This document shows positions 1-10,281 of a stretch of DNA of 64,000 nt, one piece after another. The notes under the pieces were generated by a model, which searched no databases, was not told the DNA's origin, and saw nothing but the letters and a program-made list of their open reading frames with translations. The translations under genes were made by a program, and so were the position numbers. The DNA is from Onthophagus taurus (Eukaryota; Arthropoda; Insecta; Coleoptera; Scarabaeidae): contig NW_027248940.1 in NCBI RefSeq assembly GCF_036711975.1, forward strand, positions 1,550,001 through 1,614,000, written 5' to 3'. The first letter of the stretch is position 1, and each line of letters starts with the position of its first letter.

Positions 1-651
1 GAGAATGCCTAAAAAGGCTTTTATTTCATCAGTAGTCACGGGCGTCCACTCTTTTATTTTCATTTGGTCGGCATATAAGTTTGTTTGCGACACAATAAGT
101 TCTATAGCTTCATTTGGAAAAACCTTTCAAAAAAGCGGATGGGCCTAGTTTTAGGATTGAAGCTTTGCTTAGTAGTCAAAATCTTCAGCAACGGGCCGAG
201 AAGTCCAATATGTTTTTTTTCATGTCTCTTCTTCGAGATCAGAATCATCAGTGTCGTCAGGTGAGGTACTGAGTTCGGAAGTTGAATATCGAGATCGCGT
301 CAACCGCCTAGCCGGCCTTACAGTAATTGAGCTACTATTTTCAATTTGTTGACTTACATACACGGACAGGTCTTCACTTTGTAAATCAGCTGATGGAATG
401 GCTTCAGTATCCATAATTTCTGATGATTGTAGGCTGGTCTGATTATGCAGGAGGTGCGGAGACATTGACGGATCATCGGGATTTTCCAGTATTTTTTGAA
501 GCCGAGCGGTGCTGTACGGAGCTTCTTCCTCTTCGGCTTCCAGGTTATCGTCAGACACTTCTGGGTCATCAGGCAACCCAAAAAGCTCTTCAAGCGCATG
601 CTCTATTTCGAATTCTGATAAACCTTTGTCTAAGCCACTTTTTGCACTCAT
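1..651 (-). pseudogene. piggyBac-type transposase, N-terminal part, frameshifted
   Basis: Minus-strand reading from an ATG at 651 gives an acidic N-terminus (MSAKSGLDKG..., then many D and E with EEEE and DPDDP-like runs) that stops at 220. Beyond the stop, in other frames, lie NPKTRPIRFFERF and then FPNEAIELIVSQTNLY and KEWTPVTTDEIKAFLGIL, up to the window edge. The last part is the start of the piggyBac DDE domain (family DDE_Tnp_1_7: the W.P.T..EI.AFLG block). At least two frame changes separate the pieces, so this copy should not make a full protein. The catalytic aspartates would lie outside the window. Family call is firm; the exact break points are not. Confidence 0.7.
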
Positions 652-1066
652 CTGCCAAAGCAAAGCAAAAAATATAGCAGCCACTCGCAGGCAGAGGGAA
701 TATGCTTCCCACCACAAAAAGCAATTTATTTGAAAAACCAGGATACCCAAAGATAAAAATATGTGTCAAAATACTTAGGACAAATCCAATATAACATGTG
801 AATAATAAAACTTACCTCAAAATCTCGAAGATCTACATAATAGACCGTTATACAAAATTTGGTACGAAAAAACACTATTTTTGAACATTCAACAGGTGAC
901 AGCAAAAAAACAATTTTATGACAGTTATGCATTTCTTCACGTCATATTATTGACAGATCCCTAAATAAGTTGCCAACTTACAAAAGAAAATTAAATTTGA
1001 TTATTTTCTTATAAAAAGCTTAAAAAAATTATGGTGGTAAAAATATCACCTCTGCCCTAAAAAGGG
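1..1066 (-). mobile_element. piggyBac-like DNA transposon, 5' end
   Basis: The left edge holds one end of a piggyBac-like element read on the minus strand. The inner limit is outside the window. The outer end is proposed at 1066: read on the minus strand the terminus is CCCTTTTTAGGGCAGAGG, preceded by ATAA where a piggyBac element would have its TTAA target. The CCCTTT..AGGGCA terminus and the transposase remains support the family. The altered target tetranucleotide and the broken reading frame suggest an old copy. Terminus assignment is inference because the other end is not visible. Confidence 0.55.
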
Positions 1067-1070
1067 TTAT

Positions 1071-1924
1071 TTGAAGAATAGTATAACCAACGTGCAGGCT
1101 AGCGCTCTCCGCCACAAAGAATATAAACCTAAGAGACGATTGCGCAATGTTTTCGCGGTGTTTGACCAAATAAAATCATTTTCAACGCCAATTAATGTTT
1201 ACTGACCATAGTTAAATTTTGCAATTTTATTTTAGAGAAGATTAGTAGGTATATCAAATTTATGTAAAACAGTCTGATGAAAAAGATATGACTACTTTAA
1301 GGGAGTTCTTTAGGGTAGGCAGCGCCATCGGAATGATAGATCAAAACTAATACGAAATTATTATTTGAAAAAATCATAATGTACTAATTTTCATGTTCAT
1401 AATTTAAGCAAAAGCAAAATTATTAAAGAAAACCGAAAATAAACTATTAACTTTAACCATCTGTATCTTCGTTATTATCAACAATTGAACTAAAATAAAT
1501 TGTAGTCACTGTTCTGTGTCCCATTAGTAACGACCACCTGTATAAACGGAAAATTAATTTTTTTTTCATCGTATTAACTAGGTATTGTGCTATTTTACTT
1601 GTGTGAAGTTTTATACACAAGTTATTAATCTATAAATTTGGGTTTCTTTAATTTTAAGAGACTCTTATTAAAAACTTAGGGTTTCGGGCAAGTTCAGGTT
1701 CAAAAGAATATTAATCAGGTTCGACAAAAAAATTCATTTAATTAAACACAAAATCAAATTAACTCGTTATATGAGTAACAAAAAAAAAATGGTTTTCCTA
1801 AATTTACTTTAATAACAACGCTTATTTACGAGAGATAAATTTTTAAATAAAATAGATAACTGCGGTTATCGACTGAAATATCGATATTAGAGAGAACCCG
1901 TTTATTATTTGAGAGAGAGAGAGT
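1071..1924. other. AT-rich intergenic stretch, nothing recognised
   Basis: No open frame of note, no tandem repeat and no TIR was seen. A short GA run lies near 1911-1922, next to the palindromic element. Confidence 0.6.
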
Positions 1925-1947
1925 AGGATAAAACCAAGGTTTATATA

Positions 1948-2315
1948 AACTGACCGGCAAAAAAATCCGGCCACTAAAATTTTACCACAATTTCAAAGCT
2001 GAGTTTCTCGCGAACCATTCATTCGATTTTGATGATTCCTTTTTTGATCGAAAGGTTGATTCTTCTGTAATTATCCTGCGATAGAAATTTTTATTCGGAT
2101 ATTAATTTGAGCATATACAGGGTGCAAGAATGAGAAAAGCATTTTTTCTCGAAATTTGTAATACCCTGTGGGTTGCAGATGCTACAACAGAGGGTTTTAA
2201 CTGGAATCAAACGGTAACCCAATCTTTTCTGAACATTTTGTTTTTTTATTCACTCTATTATCTCTGTTACTAACGAAGATGCAGTGTTTTAAAGCGAACG
2301 CCTGTGAAAACAAGA
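1948..2315. repeat. Left terminal inverted repeat of the Tc1-like element
   Basis: It pairs with 4083-4452 along nearly its whole length, with scattered mismatches. Both copies contain the blocks TTCAAAGCTG, TTTCTCGCGAACC, CCTGCGATAGAAATTTT, GAGCATATAC and TCTATTATCTCTGTTACTAA. Confidence 0.85.
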
Positions 2316-2397
2316 CAAACAAGCATACAAAATCTAAGGTGGCGCGCTAGGTAGCGTATGTCAGTTGTTTCGAATAGTAAATTGACAGTTGTCAAAG

Positions 2398-3414
2398 ATG
2401 CCGTTATCAATAACTGATGTTGCGCGTATTATTAGTTTAATTGAAGATGGCAAAAGTCAGCGGTACGTCGTCCATACGTTGGGTATACGCCGAACAGTTC
2501 AGGATGCCTGGAACCTCTATGTGGAAACAGGAAATTTTACTAGGCGGCAAGGTTCCGGTAGAAGACGAGTGACAACAGCAGTTGATGATCGATTTATTGT
2601 GCTAAACACTCTGAGGAATCGTAGAACGACTGCTGTAGAAATTCGGCATCGTCTTCAAATGGTGCGTGGGGTTGACGTAAGTGAAAGAACCATTCGTCGA
2701 AGACTTGCCGAAAGTGATCTAACTGCAAGAAGACCTGCCAAAAGACAGCGGCTGCTGAAGAGATATTGGCGAGCACGTTTTCAATTTGGGCGCCTACATA
2801 CGAATTGGGAAATGGAACAATGGGGTAAGGTGCTCTTCACTGACGAGTCCCGATTATGTCTCCGGTCACCTGATGGTCGAGAACGAGTGTGGAGACGTCG
2901 TAATGAACGGTTTGCGAACTGCACAATTTCGGAAAGAGTACCTTTCCATGGAGGTTCGGTCATGGTATGGGCGGGTATTTCGACAGAAGCGCATACAGCG
3001 CTCATCTTTGTTGAAAATGGCACGCTAAATGCCCACCGTTATATCCAAGATATTCTGCAAGAAGCTGTCATGCCCTATTCCTATTTTATTGGTGACGGAT
3101 TCATGCTAATGCATGACAATGCGCGACCGCACGTAGCACGTGTGGTTAGCGAATATCTTGATGAGGTGGGTATTGAATGGATGGAGTGGCCTGCGTGCAG
3201 CCCGGACCATAACCCTATCGAACATCTTTGGGATCAACTTCAGAGACGCATTCGTCGTCGTCCTGTCCTACCGGACAACCTTCAGGAGTTACGAATTGCT
3301 CTTGAAGAAGAGTTTACCGCAATTCCTCAGGAATCAATTACGAACCTAATCAGTTCGATGCCGCGTCGACTACATGATGTTATTTTGGCTCGTGGGGGGC
3401 ACACACGCTATTAA
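2398..3414 (+). CDS. Tc1/mariner transposase, intact (DD34E)
   Basis: Cut-and-paste transposase that would bind the element's TIRs and move it by a DDE reaction into TA sites. The first ATG in frame is at 2398, giving 338 aa, the usual Tc1 length. An N-terminal paired-like helix-turn-helix half (about residues 1-110: ITDVARIISLIEDGKS, then TRRQGSGRRR, then VSERTIRRRL) precedes the catalytic domain. Catalytic residues are in LFTDES (first D), MHDNARPH (second D) and SPDHNPIEHLWD (E). Thirty-four residues lie between the second D and the E, so this is DD34E. No stop or frameshift is present, so this protein could still be made. The gene ends GGHTRY and TAA. A GRPR-like basic stretch and many Arg near residues 100-120 may serve nuclear entry. 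Family assignment is firm; activity is inference. Confidence 0.92.
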   Translation: MPLSITDVARIISLIEDGKSQRYVVHTLGIRRTVQDAWNLYVETGNFTRRQGSGRRRVTTAVDDRFIVLNTLRNRRTTAVEIRHRLQMVRGVDVSERTIRRRLAESDLTARRPAKRQRLLKRYWRARFQFGRLHTNWEMEQWGKVLFTDESRLCLRSPDGRERVWRRRNERFANCTISERVPFHGGSVMVWAGISTEAHTALIFVENGTLNAHRYIQDILQEAVMPYSYFIGDGFMLMHDNARPHVARVVSEYLDEVGIEWMEWPACSPDHNPIEHLWDQLQRRIRRRPVLPDNLQELRIALEEEFTAIPQESITNLISSMPRRLHDVILARGGHTRY

Positions 3415-3599
3415 TTTTCGTGTTATTATTAATTATTACATTAAATTCAATTTGTTTTCTTGTTTATGTGTCCTTGTTTTTACCGCATATTAGAACTGAG
3501 AACAGATGTTTACAATAATGAAGGACGTACGCAATTCTGTAATTCTAAGAAAATGTAAGTGCTTCTGCAAATCTGTTTCGGGTGCCCAGTTTTAGTTTT

Positions 3600-4083
3600 C
3601 AAGGTCAGTGATTTAAGGCGCCACTTTTAACAATGATTAAAATTCTGTATAGGCTTCTTTGGAAATTCCCGGCCACACCATCACAGAACCACCATCGAAA
3701 CTTTCACGTTTCATAATTGTATAGTTCACAAATCTTTCATTTCAACGTCTTCATATTCGCTCCTGACTATCGGGTGATTGTAGACAAAACCACTACTCAT
3801 CCGTAAAAAGGACCTCCATTGCACTACTTATTCCTCTATTGCTCGATCTCCCAATTCATATGTAAGCGCGCAGATTGAAGACGCGCACGTCGATATCTAG
3901 GAAGCAGTCTCGGCCCTTTGGCAGCCTTCTTGCAGCCAGACCAGTTCTAGCAAGTTTTCAGCGGATGGTTCTCTCCCTGACATCAACAACACGCACCATT
4001 TGAAGACGATGCTGAGCCTATGCTGCTGTCGTTTTACGATTGCTTAGAACAATAAAACGGTCATCAGCTACTATTGTCACTCA
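3600..4083 (-). pseudogene. Decayed Tc1-like transposase fragment, inverted relative to the intact gene
   Basis: Read on the minus strand the sequence parallels the intact gene from about its codon 58 to about codon 225: VVADDRFIVL, HRLQMVRVVDVRERTIR, VLFTDE and SVMVWPGISKEAYTE can all be read, with several stops between. It lacks both ends, and its upstream side merges straight into the right TIR. It differs from the intact copy at many sites, so it is an older or separately evolved copy, not a recent inversion of the same sequence. Confidence 0.8.
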
Positions 4084-4452
4084 TCTTGTTTTCACAGACG
4101 ATCGCATTAACATGCTGCATCTTCGTTAGTAACAGAGATAATAGAGTGATTAAAAAAAGAAAATGCTCAGAAAAGATTGGGCTACTGTTTGATTCCAGGT
4201 AATACCCTCTGCTGTAGCAGCTGCACCCCACAGGGTGTTACAAATTTCGAGAATAAAAGTTTTTCTCATTTTTCTCACCCCGTATATGCTCAAATTAAAA
4301 TCTGAACGAAAATTTCTATCGCAGGATTATTACAGAAAAATCAACCTTTCCATCAAAAAAAGAATCATCAAAATCGAATGCGCGGTTCGCGAGAAAGCCA
4401 GCTTTGAAGTTGTGGCAAATTTATAGTGACCGGTTTTTTTTGCCGGTCAGTT
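4083..4452. repeat. Right terminal inverted repeat of the Tc1-like element
   Basis: Inverted partner of 1948-2315. A 63-codon frame here (4235-4426) is only the repeat read through and is not a gene. Confidence 0.85.
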
Positions 4453-4824
4453 TATTAAAGGTTGTCTAAGTTCCTATGCTGCAATACTTTGATTTTAGTT
4501 TGTGGGCGAGGGGCAAGAGCAGGAGTGTTTCGTGACGTAAGCGATCACGGATTGCGCACGCAACCTCATGGCCATGTGGTGCTCCATGCCTTTGTTTAAT
4601 TTGAATTGCTTGGCGGTATTATTTTCCACATGGGACGTAATGCGCAGTATGATTGCGTACGAACCTAGACAACCTCTTATATATAAACCTTGGGATAAAA
4701 CTCGTTAGAACCGTTCTTTGAAAATAACAAATGGCCGATGTCTTCAGTTGTCATCAAACTCGTTAAAAAAAATAGAATTAAATAAATGAACGTTATTCAA
4801 GAAAACTAATAAATCTTTACACAC

Positions 4825-5765
4825 AAGTAAGTATTGATCAAAATTATAGGAAACTCTTGTGAGTTGTTCTTTGATTTTTCTTTTTGTAGGTTATGTTAAA
4901 TAATAAAATAATCATCCGACTGTAAAAAAGAAAGGATTGGAGTTCAATGTGGTATCTGGATTATGGATTGTCTCTTGTGTTCGGGGCACTAACTAATTTT
5001 CTGGATTGTCTTCAGGATTCTTCTTACGGGAATTTGAACTGTTTGTTCTTCGGAAATAGGGTCTTGGATGATCTCGAAGAAGTATCGGTAGTTCTTGGAA
5101 TAGGTTGTAGGATAATTCTCTTTTTATTTTAATATTGTAAGTTGGTTTGACTTTTTTTTTTTTAAATTATCTTAATTTTTTTGAGGTTATCTCTTCAAAA
5201 ATTCTTCTATCTGACGACGTGGATTCGACGCTGGTCCGACGACGACTCTCTCACTCCCTGTTCGCGATCTCCTTATATACCCCGGCACTCCAACTGTTTT
5301 TCCTCGTTTCTGATTGGCCCTTAGCTTCGCGCCCTTTTCAAAATTCAAAAATCTTGCTTCGAAACTAGCGTCATCTCTTGATTTTTCTCGGAATTAACCT
5401 TCAAAATTTAATTCTTTTTTCGTTGATTTCTCCCTTATTCGTTTATGAAACGTAATAAAACTTCGTATTCAACGTTGTCTTTTCTAGTTTTTAGACATAC
5501 ATTGGAGTACACGCCAAATTTCAACAATGAGTAAAGTTGGAAAAATTCAAATTTAAATCAAGGATTTCTTCCTCAAAATAACGTTAAAACCTCAAACGAT
5601 GGATGAAAAATGTGCTTTAGGAGCTGAACTACAATAATTGATACATTTGGAAGTAAACAAAACGGTTTAAGATAAGATTTTCACCAACAAAAAATCTCTC
5701 TGTCACAAATTCTAGGTTATGTTCTCTCGGTGAACTAAGAGAATGTTAAAATTATTACAATATAT
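4825..5765. repeat. Dispersed 0.95-kb repeat, copy 1 (solo-LTR-like)
   Basis: Nearly the same sequence recurs at 56383-57351 in the same orientation. Both copies share the edges AAGTAAGTATTGATC and ATTATTACAATATAT and diverge beyond them. On the minus strand a TATA-like GGGGTATATAAGGAGATC (near 5275) is followed by a CGT-rich initiator-like stretch, as in a retrotransposon promoter. A TG...CA unit can be drawn just inside the edges (TGATCA...TTATTACA). There is no coding frame and no clear target duplication, so a solo LTR or a non-autonomous element are both possible. Confidence 0.5.
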
Positions 5766-5835
5766 AAAACAAAATACTTAATACTTAGGAAGTAGAATGA
5801 AAACAGCCATGGAAATTGGTGACGACTTCTAGGCC

Positions 5836-6578
5836 TTATATATGACGCACTCGTCTTCTAACTCGAGGCACCTCCTTGGGTTGTGGTTGGTGCTTTTCCT
5901 TCGCTTCCAATAGTTCTTCTTGATGGATAACAGTTAGCTTTGTTCCATTTGGAAGAAGAATCCTGATGCGTAAATCCTCGGTCCAGCAGTTTTCGGCTCC
6001 GAAATAATCCTTTGCATTCTTATAAACTTCGAGCCGTGGTTTCGTAAGAGATTCTGTTAATAAGATCCCCGTACTCTTATATTTTCGTTTGTTTCTCCAT
6101 ATTTCGGCTCTATAATTATATGTCGTAAATTTAACAATAATAGGACGATTCGATGATTCAGCTGATTTACTGTTTCCCTTCTTCATTCTACCCAATCGAT
6201 GGCAGCGATCAATCATCGCCGAATTGCAATCAAAATTATTGATGTTCAGCTTCTTAATTGCATCTTCGACTACACTCATTGTATCTTCATTCTCATGCTC
6301 GGGAATCCATGAAACAACAGACAGTTGCGGCGCGAGTAAGCCTCCAAACCATCCAAACGTTTATTGACCTCCCTGAAAGTAGATTTGATGCCCTCAATGG
6401 CCGTTCTAAATGTTTCAGCAAAGTCCAGGAAGTCTGTCCGCAACCTCATGAGACTATCCGAGGTTGGTCCCTGTTTCTCCTCATTCGCCATCTGAAGTCG
6501 CTTATTGGAATCTTCAAACTTCCTTCCAAAACTTTCCTTCAATGCCAGTAGTCTATTAAAAGCAGTTTGTGAATCCAT
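5836..6578 (-). pseudogene. LINE ORF1 protein (L1-ORF1p-like), one frameshift
   Basis: RNA-binding ORF1 protein of a non-LTR retrotransposon, about 247 codons on the minus strand from the ATG at 6578. The first part (6578-6276) is helical and heptad-like and ends in RRNCLLFHGFP, the start of an RRM-like fold. A one-base deletion near 6303 changes frame; the second part (to 5836) continues PEHENEDTMSVVEDAIKKLN, then MIDRCHRLGR, RPIIVKF and a basic C-terminal domain ending RVRRRVRHI. Motif order (coiled coil, RRM, IDRCHR, RPI.VKF, CTD) matches L1-type ORF1p. No ORF2 follows on its 3' side: 70 bp downstream the dispersed repeat begins. This is odd for a LINE, which normally loses 5' sequence, so the 3' part was probably removed or displaced later. 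Confidence 0.75.
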
Positions 6579-6866
6579 ATTTTAGGCTTTATAAAACGTT
6601 GGTGGAATTTGCAGCTGATCGGGAGAAAGCGTTCGTGGTGGATTTAACAGAATAACATTTATCAAGCGAAAAACGTAGGTGAACCAAAAACTGGTCTCTA
6701 ACCGGTCAGCGATGGACTATTGGATAGTGTATATAGAGATTGTATGACTTTATAAATAGAGATACACACGTTTAGGTCTATTCCCTCACTCACAAAAACG
6801 CCACCCCGTGTTCCCTACACCTTCTACTCTCTTCCCGATCCACTCTCCCACAAATCTATTCACTAT
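6579..6866 (-). other. Probable 5' leader of the preceding LINE ORF1
   Basis: Sequence upstream of the ORF1 start carries no other feature. It is bounded on the far side by the TAA-repeat tail of the next LINE at 6867. Leader status is inferred from position only. Confidence 0.35.
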
Positions 6867-7215
6867 TTAATAATAATAATAATAACTTGGCTTTATTAAT
6901 AAAAAAAATAATGACAATAATTATACAAAAGCAATACGTAGGGCGGAGTTAGGAATCAAGTTCCTCTCTACCACTCAACCCTACAAACAAAAAAAAAATT
7001 AAGTATTAATAAAATAGAACAAAAGAAAAATTAAAATTAAAACAAAAAAAAAACAAAAAAAACAATGTTTACGAAATTAACAATATTAAACAAATCAAAA
7101 ATAAAAAAATAAAAAAAAAACAAAGGAACATATATTAATTGCAATACATATGCATGCGAAACTCAGCAACTATACGCCAGATTGTTCATCCATTAACATT
7201 TGTCGCAGTTTCTTC

Positions 7216-9978
7216 TTAAACGCATTCAAATTTAGAGACTTCAAGAGCCTTTATTATAATCCGCTGCCTCTTAGAGCCTGGCAGCGGATTATAATATTTA
7301 GGAAGGCAATAAGTGAAGGATCGTTCAAATAACGAGGTCTCGTGTTTAGGAGGTGTAATAATACCTCTATTTCTAATATTGATATTATGAACATCTGTCC
7401 TGAATGATATTTTATTGTATAGATACGGGGGCTTCTTCAACATGAGAAGTTTATGGTAGAATGATAATAAATGCAACTTTCTTCTGTTGGACATATTCAA
7501 CCAACCAGCATCTATTAATTTATGAGACACATGATCATACCGTTTTAAACCGTATACAAGCCTGAGGCAAGCATTCTGTAGCCGCTGTACACGACTTACT
7601 GAAGTGCTAGCCAAACAGGTACCAAAAACCTTATCACAAAAGGTGAAATTACTAAGTACAAGGGTATTGCACAGTTTTAACAGTGTAGCTTTAGATACTG
7701 TGTGCCTAATGCCATAAATTAATTTCAACGTTGCATATGATTTATTGGTTTTCTGTGTAATATGTGTTTTAAATCTAATATCTGAATCCTGATACAATCC
7801 CAAATTACGAAAACAGCATCCTACATTAATTCGCTGGTCATCAACTTCTATACTAAAATGAGTAGAATGTTCTTCTCGCAAACCCCGCCTACCAAAAAGC
7901 ATCAATGCCGACTTGGCACCATTCACCTTCAAATTATGTCCAGAAGAAATTTCCACTAAGTTCCTAATTTCCCGTGTTAATATAGTTTCAGCCAGAGATA
8001 TATCACTGGGAGCAAATCTCAGATATAGTTGGGTGTCATCTGCGTAAAAATGACAGCTACAGTGTTTCAAACTATTTGAAAAGTTGGATGTATATAACGA
8101 AAACAAAAGTGGCCCCAATATAGAACCCTGCGGCACACCCGCCGACACCCTCCGAGGCTCAGATATAGAGTTGTTTATCTTAACTTTTTGGTATCTATTG
8201 CACAAGTAATTGGAGACCAATGATATAGCATTAGCGCTAAACCCAACAAAATTTAAGACAGAACTTAACAAGGAATGGTTTACAGTATCGAAAGCTTTTG
8301 AGTAATCCAACAAAACTAATGCAGTCATATCGTTTTCATCAATCGCCCGGAGAATGTCGTCGGTAATATGCATTAACGCTGTTTCACAACCATAATGTTT
8401 ACGAAATCCAGACTGATTTGGAGGTAGGATATTATAGCCGTCAATAAAAGTTCTAATTTGCCAGTCCATAACTTTCTCCACAACCTTTGCAAGAACCGGG
8501 AGAATGCTAATAGGTCGTAAATCCTTGTACTCTTGGGGATTAGAAATTTTTGGTAATGGAGTTACCAGAGCGGTCTTCCAACAGGAAGGAAAAACACATT
8601 TCTCCAAACAGTAATTAACTATATGCGTCAAATGTGGGAGTATAAAAGGACAGCAGTACAAGAGCATTGACAACGAAATACCATCATCCCCGACAGCATT
8701 AGATTTCATTTTAAGTAAATAACTTGCAACAACGTTTTCATGTACAGTTTCGAAATCAAAATACTTCTGAAATTCACATTTTTTGTTACTGTTATAAAAG
8801 TGCATAACATCACTTGAAGGTGCTCCTAATGAACAACCTGTCTGGAGAAAGTGGTTATTAATGTCATTCGCATTTCTTAAATGCATGGGCAAAGTGTTTA
8901 CTCTATTCCTGATCACTCCGAAATCACGAACAACACGCCACAGCGCAGATGTCCCAGTTCGACTCGTTGCCCCCTCAAAGTACACCCTTTTTTCAGTTTT
9001 GATGGCATTTGTCACGTGTCTTCTCAACGTTTTATACTGCTCTAGGTCTAATACATTTTTTGTACGCTTATATTTAGCATAAGCTTTATTTCTAACCGCG
9101 ATCATTTCCTTGATTTGGGGTGTAAGCCACGGAGCAGGTTTTTTTGTAAATCTTTTCGTTTGTAGTGGTGCATGTAAATCAAATAGATCTAGTATTAAAG
9201 AATTAAAATAATTCACTTTTTCATCAATGCCGTTAATTTCAAAAATTAATTGTAAAGGTAATGATTCAAGTTCTCTACTAAACAGATCGAGATTAAACCT
9301 CTTAAAGTCTCTATAAGTTCGAAATGTAGGAACAGGCTTTGTACTAGCAGTTTTCAAATGAGAGTGTACCAGTTCGTGATCTGAAAGGTGGGGTAGTGAA
9401 TATAAACCAACCAGGGTGAATTCTTCACATGAACATGCAGTAATATCTATTAAAGTTTCGGAATTAAGTGTAATACGGGTTGGTTGATTAACAAGTTGAA
9501 CCAGACCAAACGACTCCAGCAAATCAAGGAAAATGCGTGAATGTGTACTTTCAGGGTGCAACAAATCAATATTTATATCACCGGCAATAAATAGTTCATT
9601 ACATTGTGGTATAGCTAAACTTAAGGATTCCTCGAGAGACTCAAAGAATAATGGCAGACTTCCGGTCGGGGGCCTGTACATTACACCAAAAATATATTTA
9701 ACTTTGTTAATCGTTACAGCGATCCATAGCTGTTCTAAATGAACATATGTTTTTATGTTAACCTTGCTGGGTCTATATAAGTTCTTAATATAAATGCCTA
9801 CACCACCACCTCGCTTACCAGACCTTGGGCGATGTATGAATGTATAATTTTCGATAGAACACACCGCTTCCGTATGTTCATCCGCCAACCAGGTCTCCGT
9901 AACCAATACAGTAATGTACTCACGAAATTCAGCAATACTAGGCAGCAACGACCTAATGTTAATGGATGCTATATTCAT
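7216..9978 (-). CDS. LINE ORF2: APE endonuclease and reverse transcriptase
   Basis: Nicks target DNA and copies the LINE RNA into the break. From the ATG at 9978 the protein is 920 aa with no stop. Order: APE-type endonuclease (about 1-230: catalytic Asn in SINIRSL, Glu in TETWL, RGGGVGIYIK, GDINIDLL, LSDHELV), linker with KKPAPWLTP, then reverse transcriptase (about 430-710) with DLRPISILPV, QSGFRKHYGCETAL, LDYSKAFDTVNH, AGVPQGSILGPLLFS and the active-site FYADDTQLY (YADD at 8035-8046), then the conserved C-terminal thumb (QNACLRLVYG, TPPKHETSLFERSF). No RNase H. The spacing between NIRSL and TETWL is several residues shorter than usual for this group, so a small endonuclease deletion may have disabled it. 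The clade (CR1/L2/Daphne-like) is judged by eye. Confidence 0.9.
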   Translation of the reverse strand: MNIASINIRSLLPSIAEFREYITVLVTETWLADEHTEAVCSIENYTFIHRPRSGKRGGGVGIYIKNLYRPSKVNIKTYVHLEQLWIAVTINKVKYIFGVMYRPPTGSLPLFFESLEESLSLAIPQCNELFIAGDINIDLLHPESTHSRIFLDLLESFGLVQLVNQPTRITLNSETLIDITACSCEEFTLVGLYSLPHLSDHELVHSHLKTASTKPVPTFRTYRDFKRFNLDLFSRELESLPLQLIFEINGIDEKVNYFNSLILDLFDLHAPLQTKRFTKKPAPWLTPQIKEMIAVRNKAYAKYKRTKNVLDLEQYKTLRRHVTNAIKTEKRVYFEGATSRTGTSALWRVVRDFGVIRNRVNTLPMHLRNANDINNHFLQTGCSLGAPSSDVMHFYNSNKKCEFQKYFDFETVHENVVASYLLKMKSNAVGDDGISLSMLLYCCPFILPHLTHIVNYCLEKCVFPSCWKTALVTPLPKISNPQEYKDLRPISILPVLAKVVEKVMDWQIRTFIDGYNILPPNQSGFRKHYGCETALMHITDDILRAIDENDMTALVLLDYSKAFDTVNHSLLSSVLNFVGFSANAISLVSNYLCNRYQKVKINNSISEPRRVSAGVPQGSILGPLLFSLYTSNFSNSLKHCSCHFYADDTQLYLRFAPSDISLAETILTREIRNLVEISSGHNLKVNGAKSALMLFGRRGLREEHSTHFSIEVDDQRINVGCCFRNLGLYQDSDIRFKTHITQKTNKSYATLKLIYGIRHTVSKATLLKLCNTLVLSNFTFCDKVFGTCLASTSVSRVQRLQNACLRLVYGLKRYDHVSHKLIDAGWLNMSNRRKLHLLSFYHKLLMLKKPPYLYNKISFRTDVHNINIRNRGIITPPKHETSLFERSFTYCLPKYYNPLPGSKRQRIIIKALEVSKFECV

Positions 9979-10281
9979 GTTGTGAACAATAATAAAAAAA
10001 AGACAAACAAAATACAAAAAAAAAAAAACAATAATAACTACAATTAAATGAAATTTAACTATTGAAAAAGATTTAAATATATATAAACTACATTCTAGAG
10101 TGCTTTCCCTCCAGGTAACAAATCAACTAGATTCGTCAATTAGATCAAACGGAGGAAAAGTCTCAAAACAATCGAAAGATTGTATATATATTTTTAACAA
10201 TCGAAAACAAAAAAGAAGAAAAAAAAAACGGAAAAATCGAACAGAAATTTTTCGAAAAAAGCAAGAATCGAAAAAGTTATA

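Larger units (their letters stand above)
1948..4452 (+). mobile_element. Tc1-like (DD34E) transposon with long TIRs and an inverted second transposase fragment
   Basis: The element begins AACTGACCGGCAAAAAAATC and ends with the inverted form (TTTTTTTGCCGGTCAGTT), between TA dinucleotides (1946-1947 and 4453-4454). The inverted repeats run about 370 bp each (1948-2315 and 4083-4452). Inside, an intact transposase gene reads rightward (2398-3414) and a decayed fragment of a related transposase reads leftward (4083 to 3600) directly joined to the right TIR. The element is therefore an imperfect inverted dimer, not a simple TIR-gene-TIR unit. Confidence 0.85.
1925..4705. repeat. Palindromic (foldback/MITE-like) element interrupted by a Tc1-like element
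   Basis: Sequence outside the Tc1-like insertion forms an inverted repeat of about 55 bp. The left arm is GATAAAACCAAGGTTTATATA (1927-1947) continued at 4453 by TTAAAGGTTGTCTAAGTTC. The right arm (about 4655-4705), read on the other strand, is TTTTATCCCAAGGTTTATA then TAAGAGGTTGTCTAGGTTC. Removing 1948-4452 restores a continuous arm. The interior (4490-4650) has no coding content. This is a small foldback element that was the target of the Tc1 insertion; its superfamily is not recognised. Confidence 0.55.

Noticed and set aside
4947-5368. Two small frames (61 and 73 codons)
   Set aside because: They fall in the dispersed 0.95-kb repeat; the second copy does not keep them intact.
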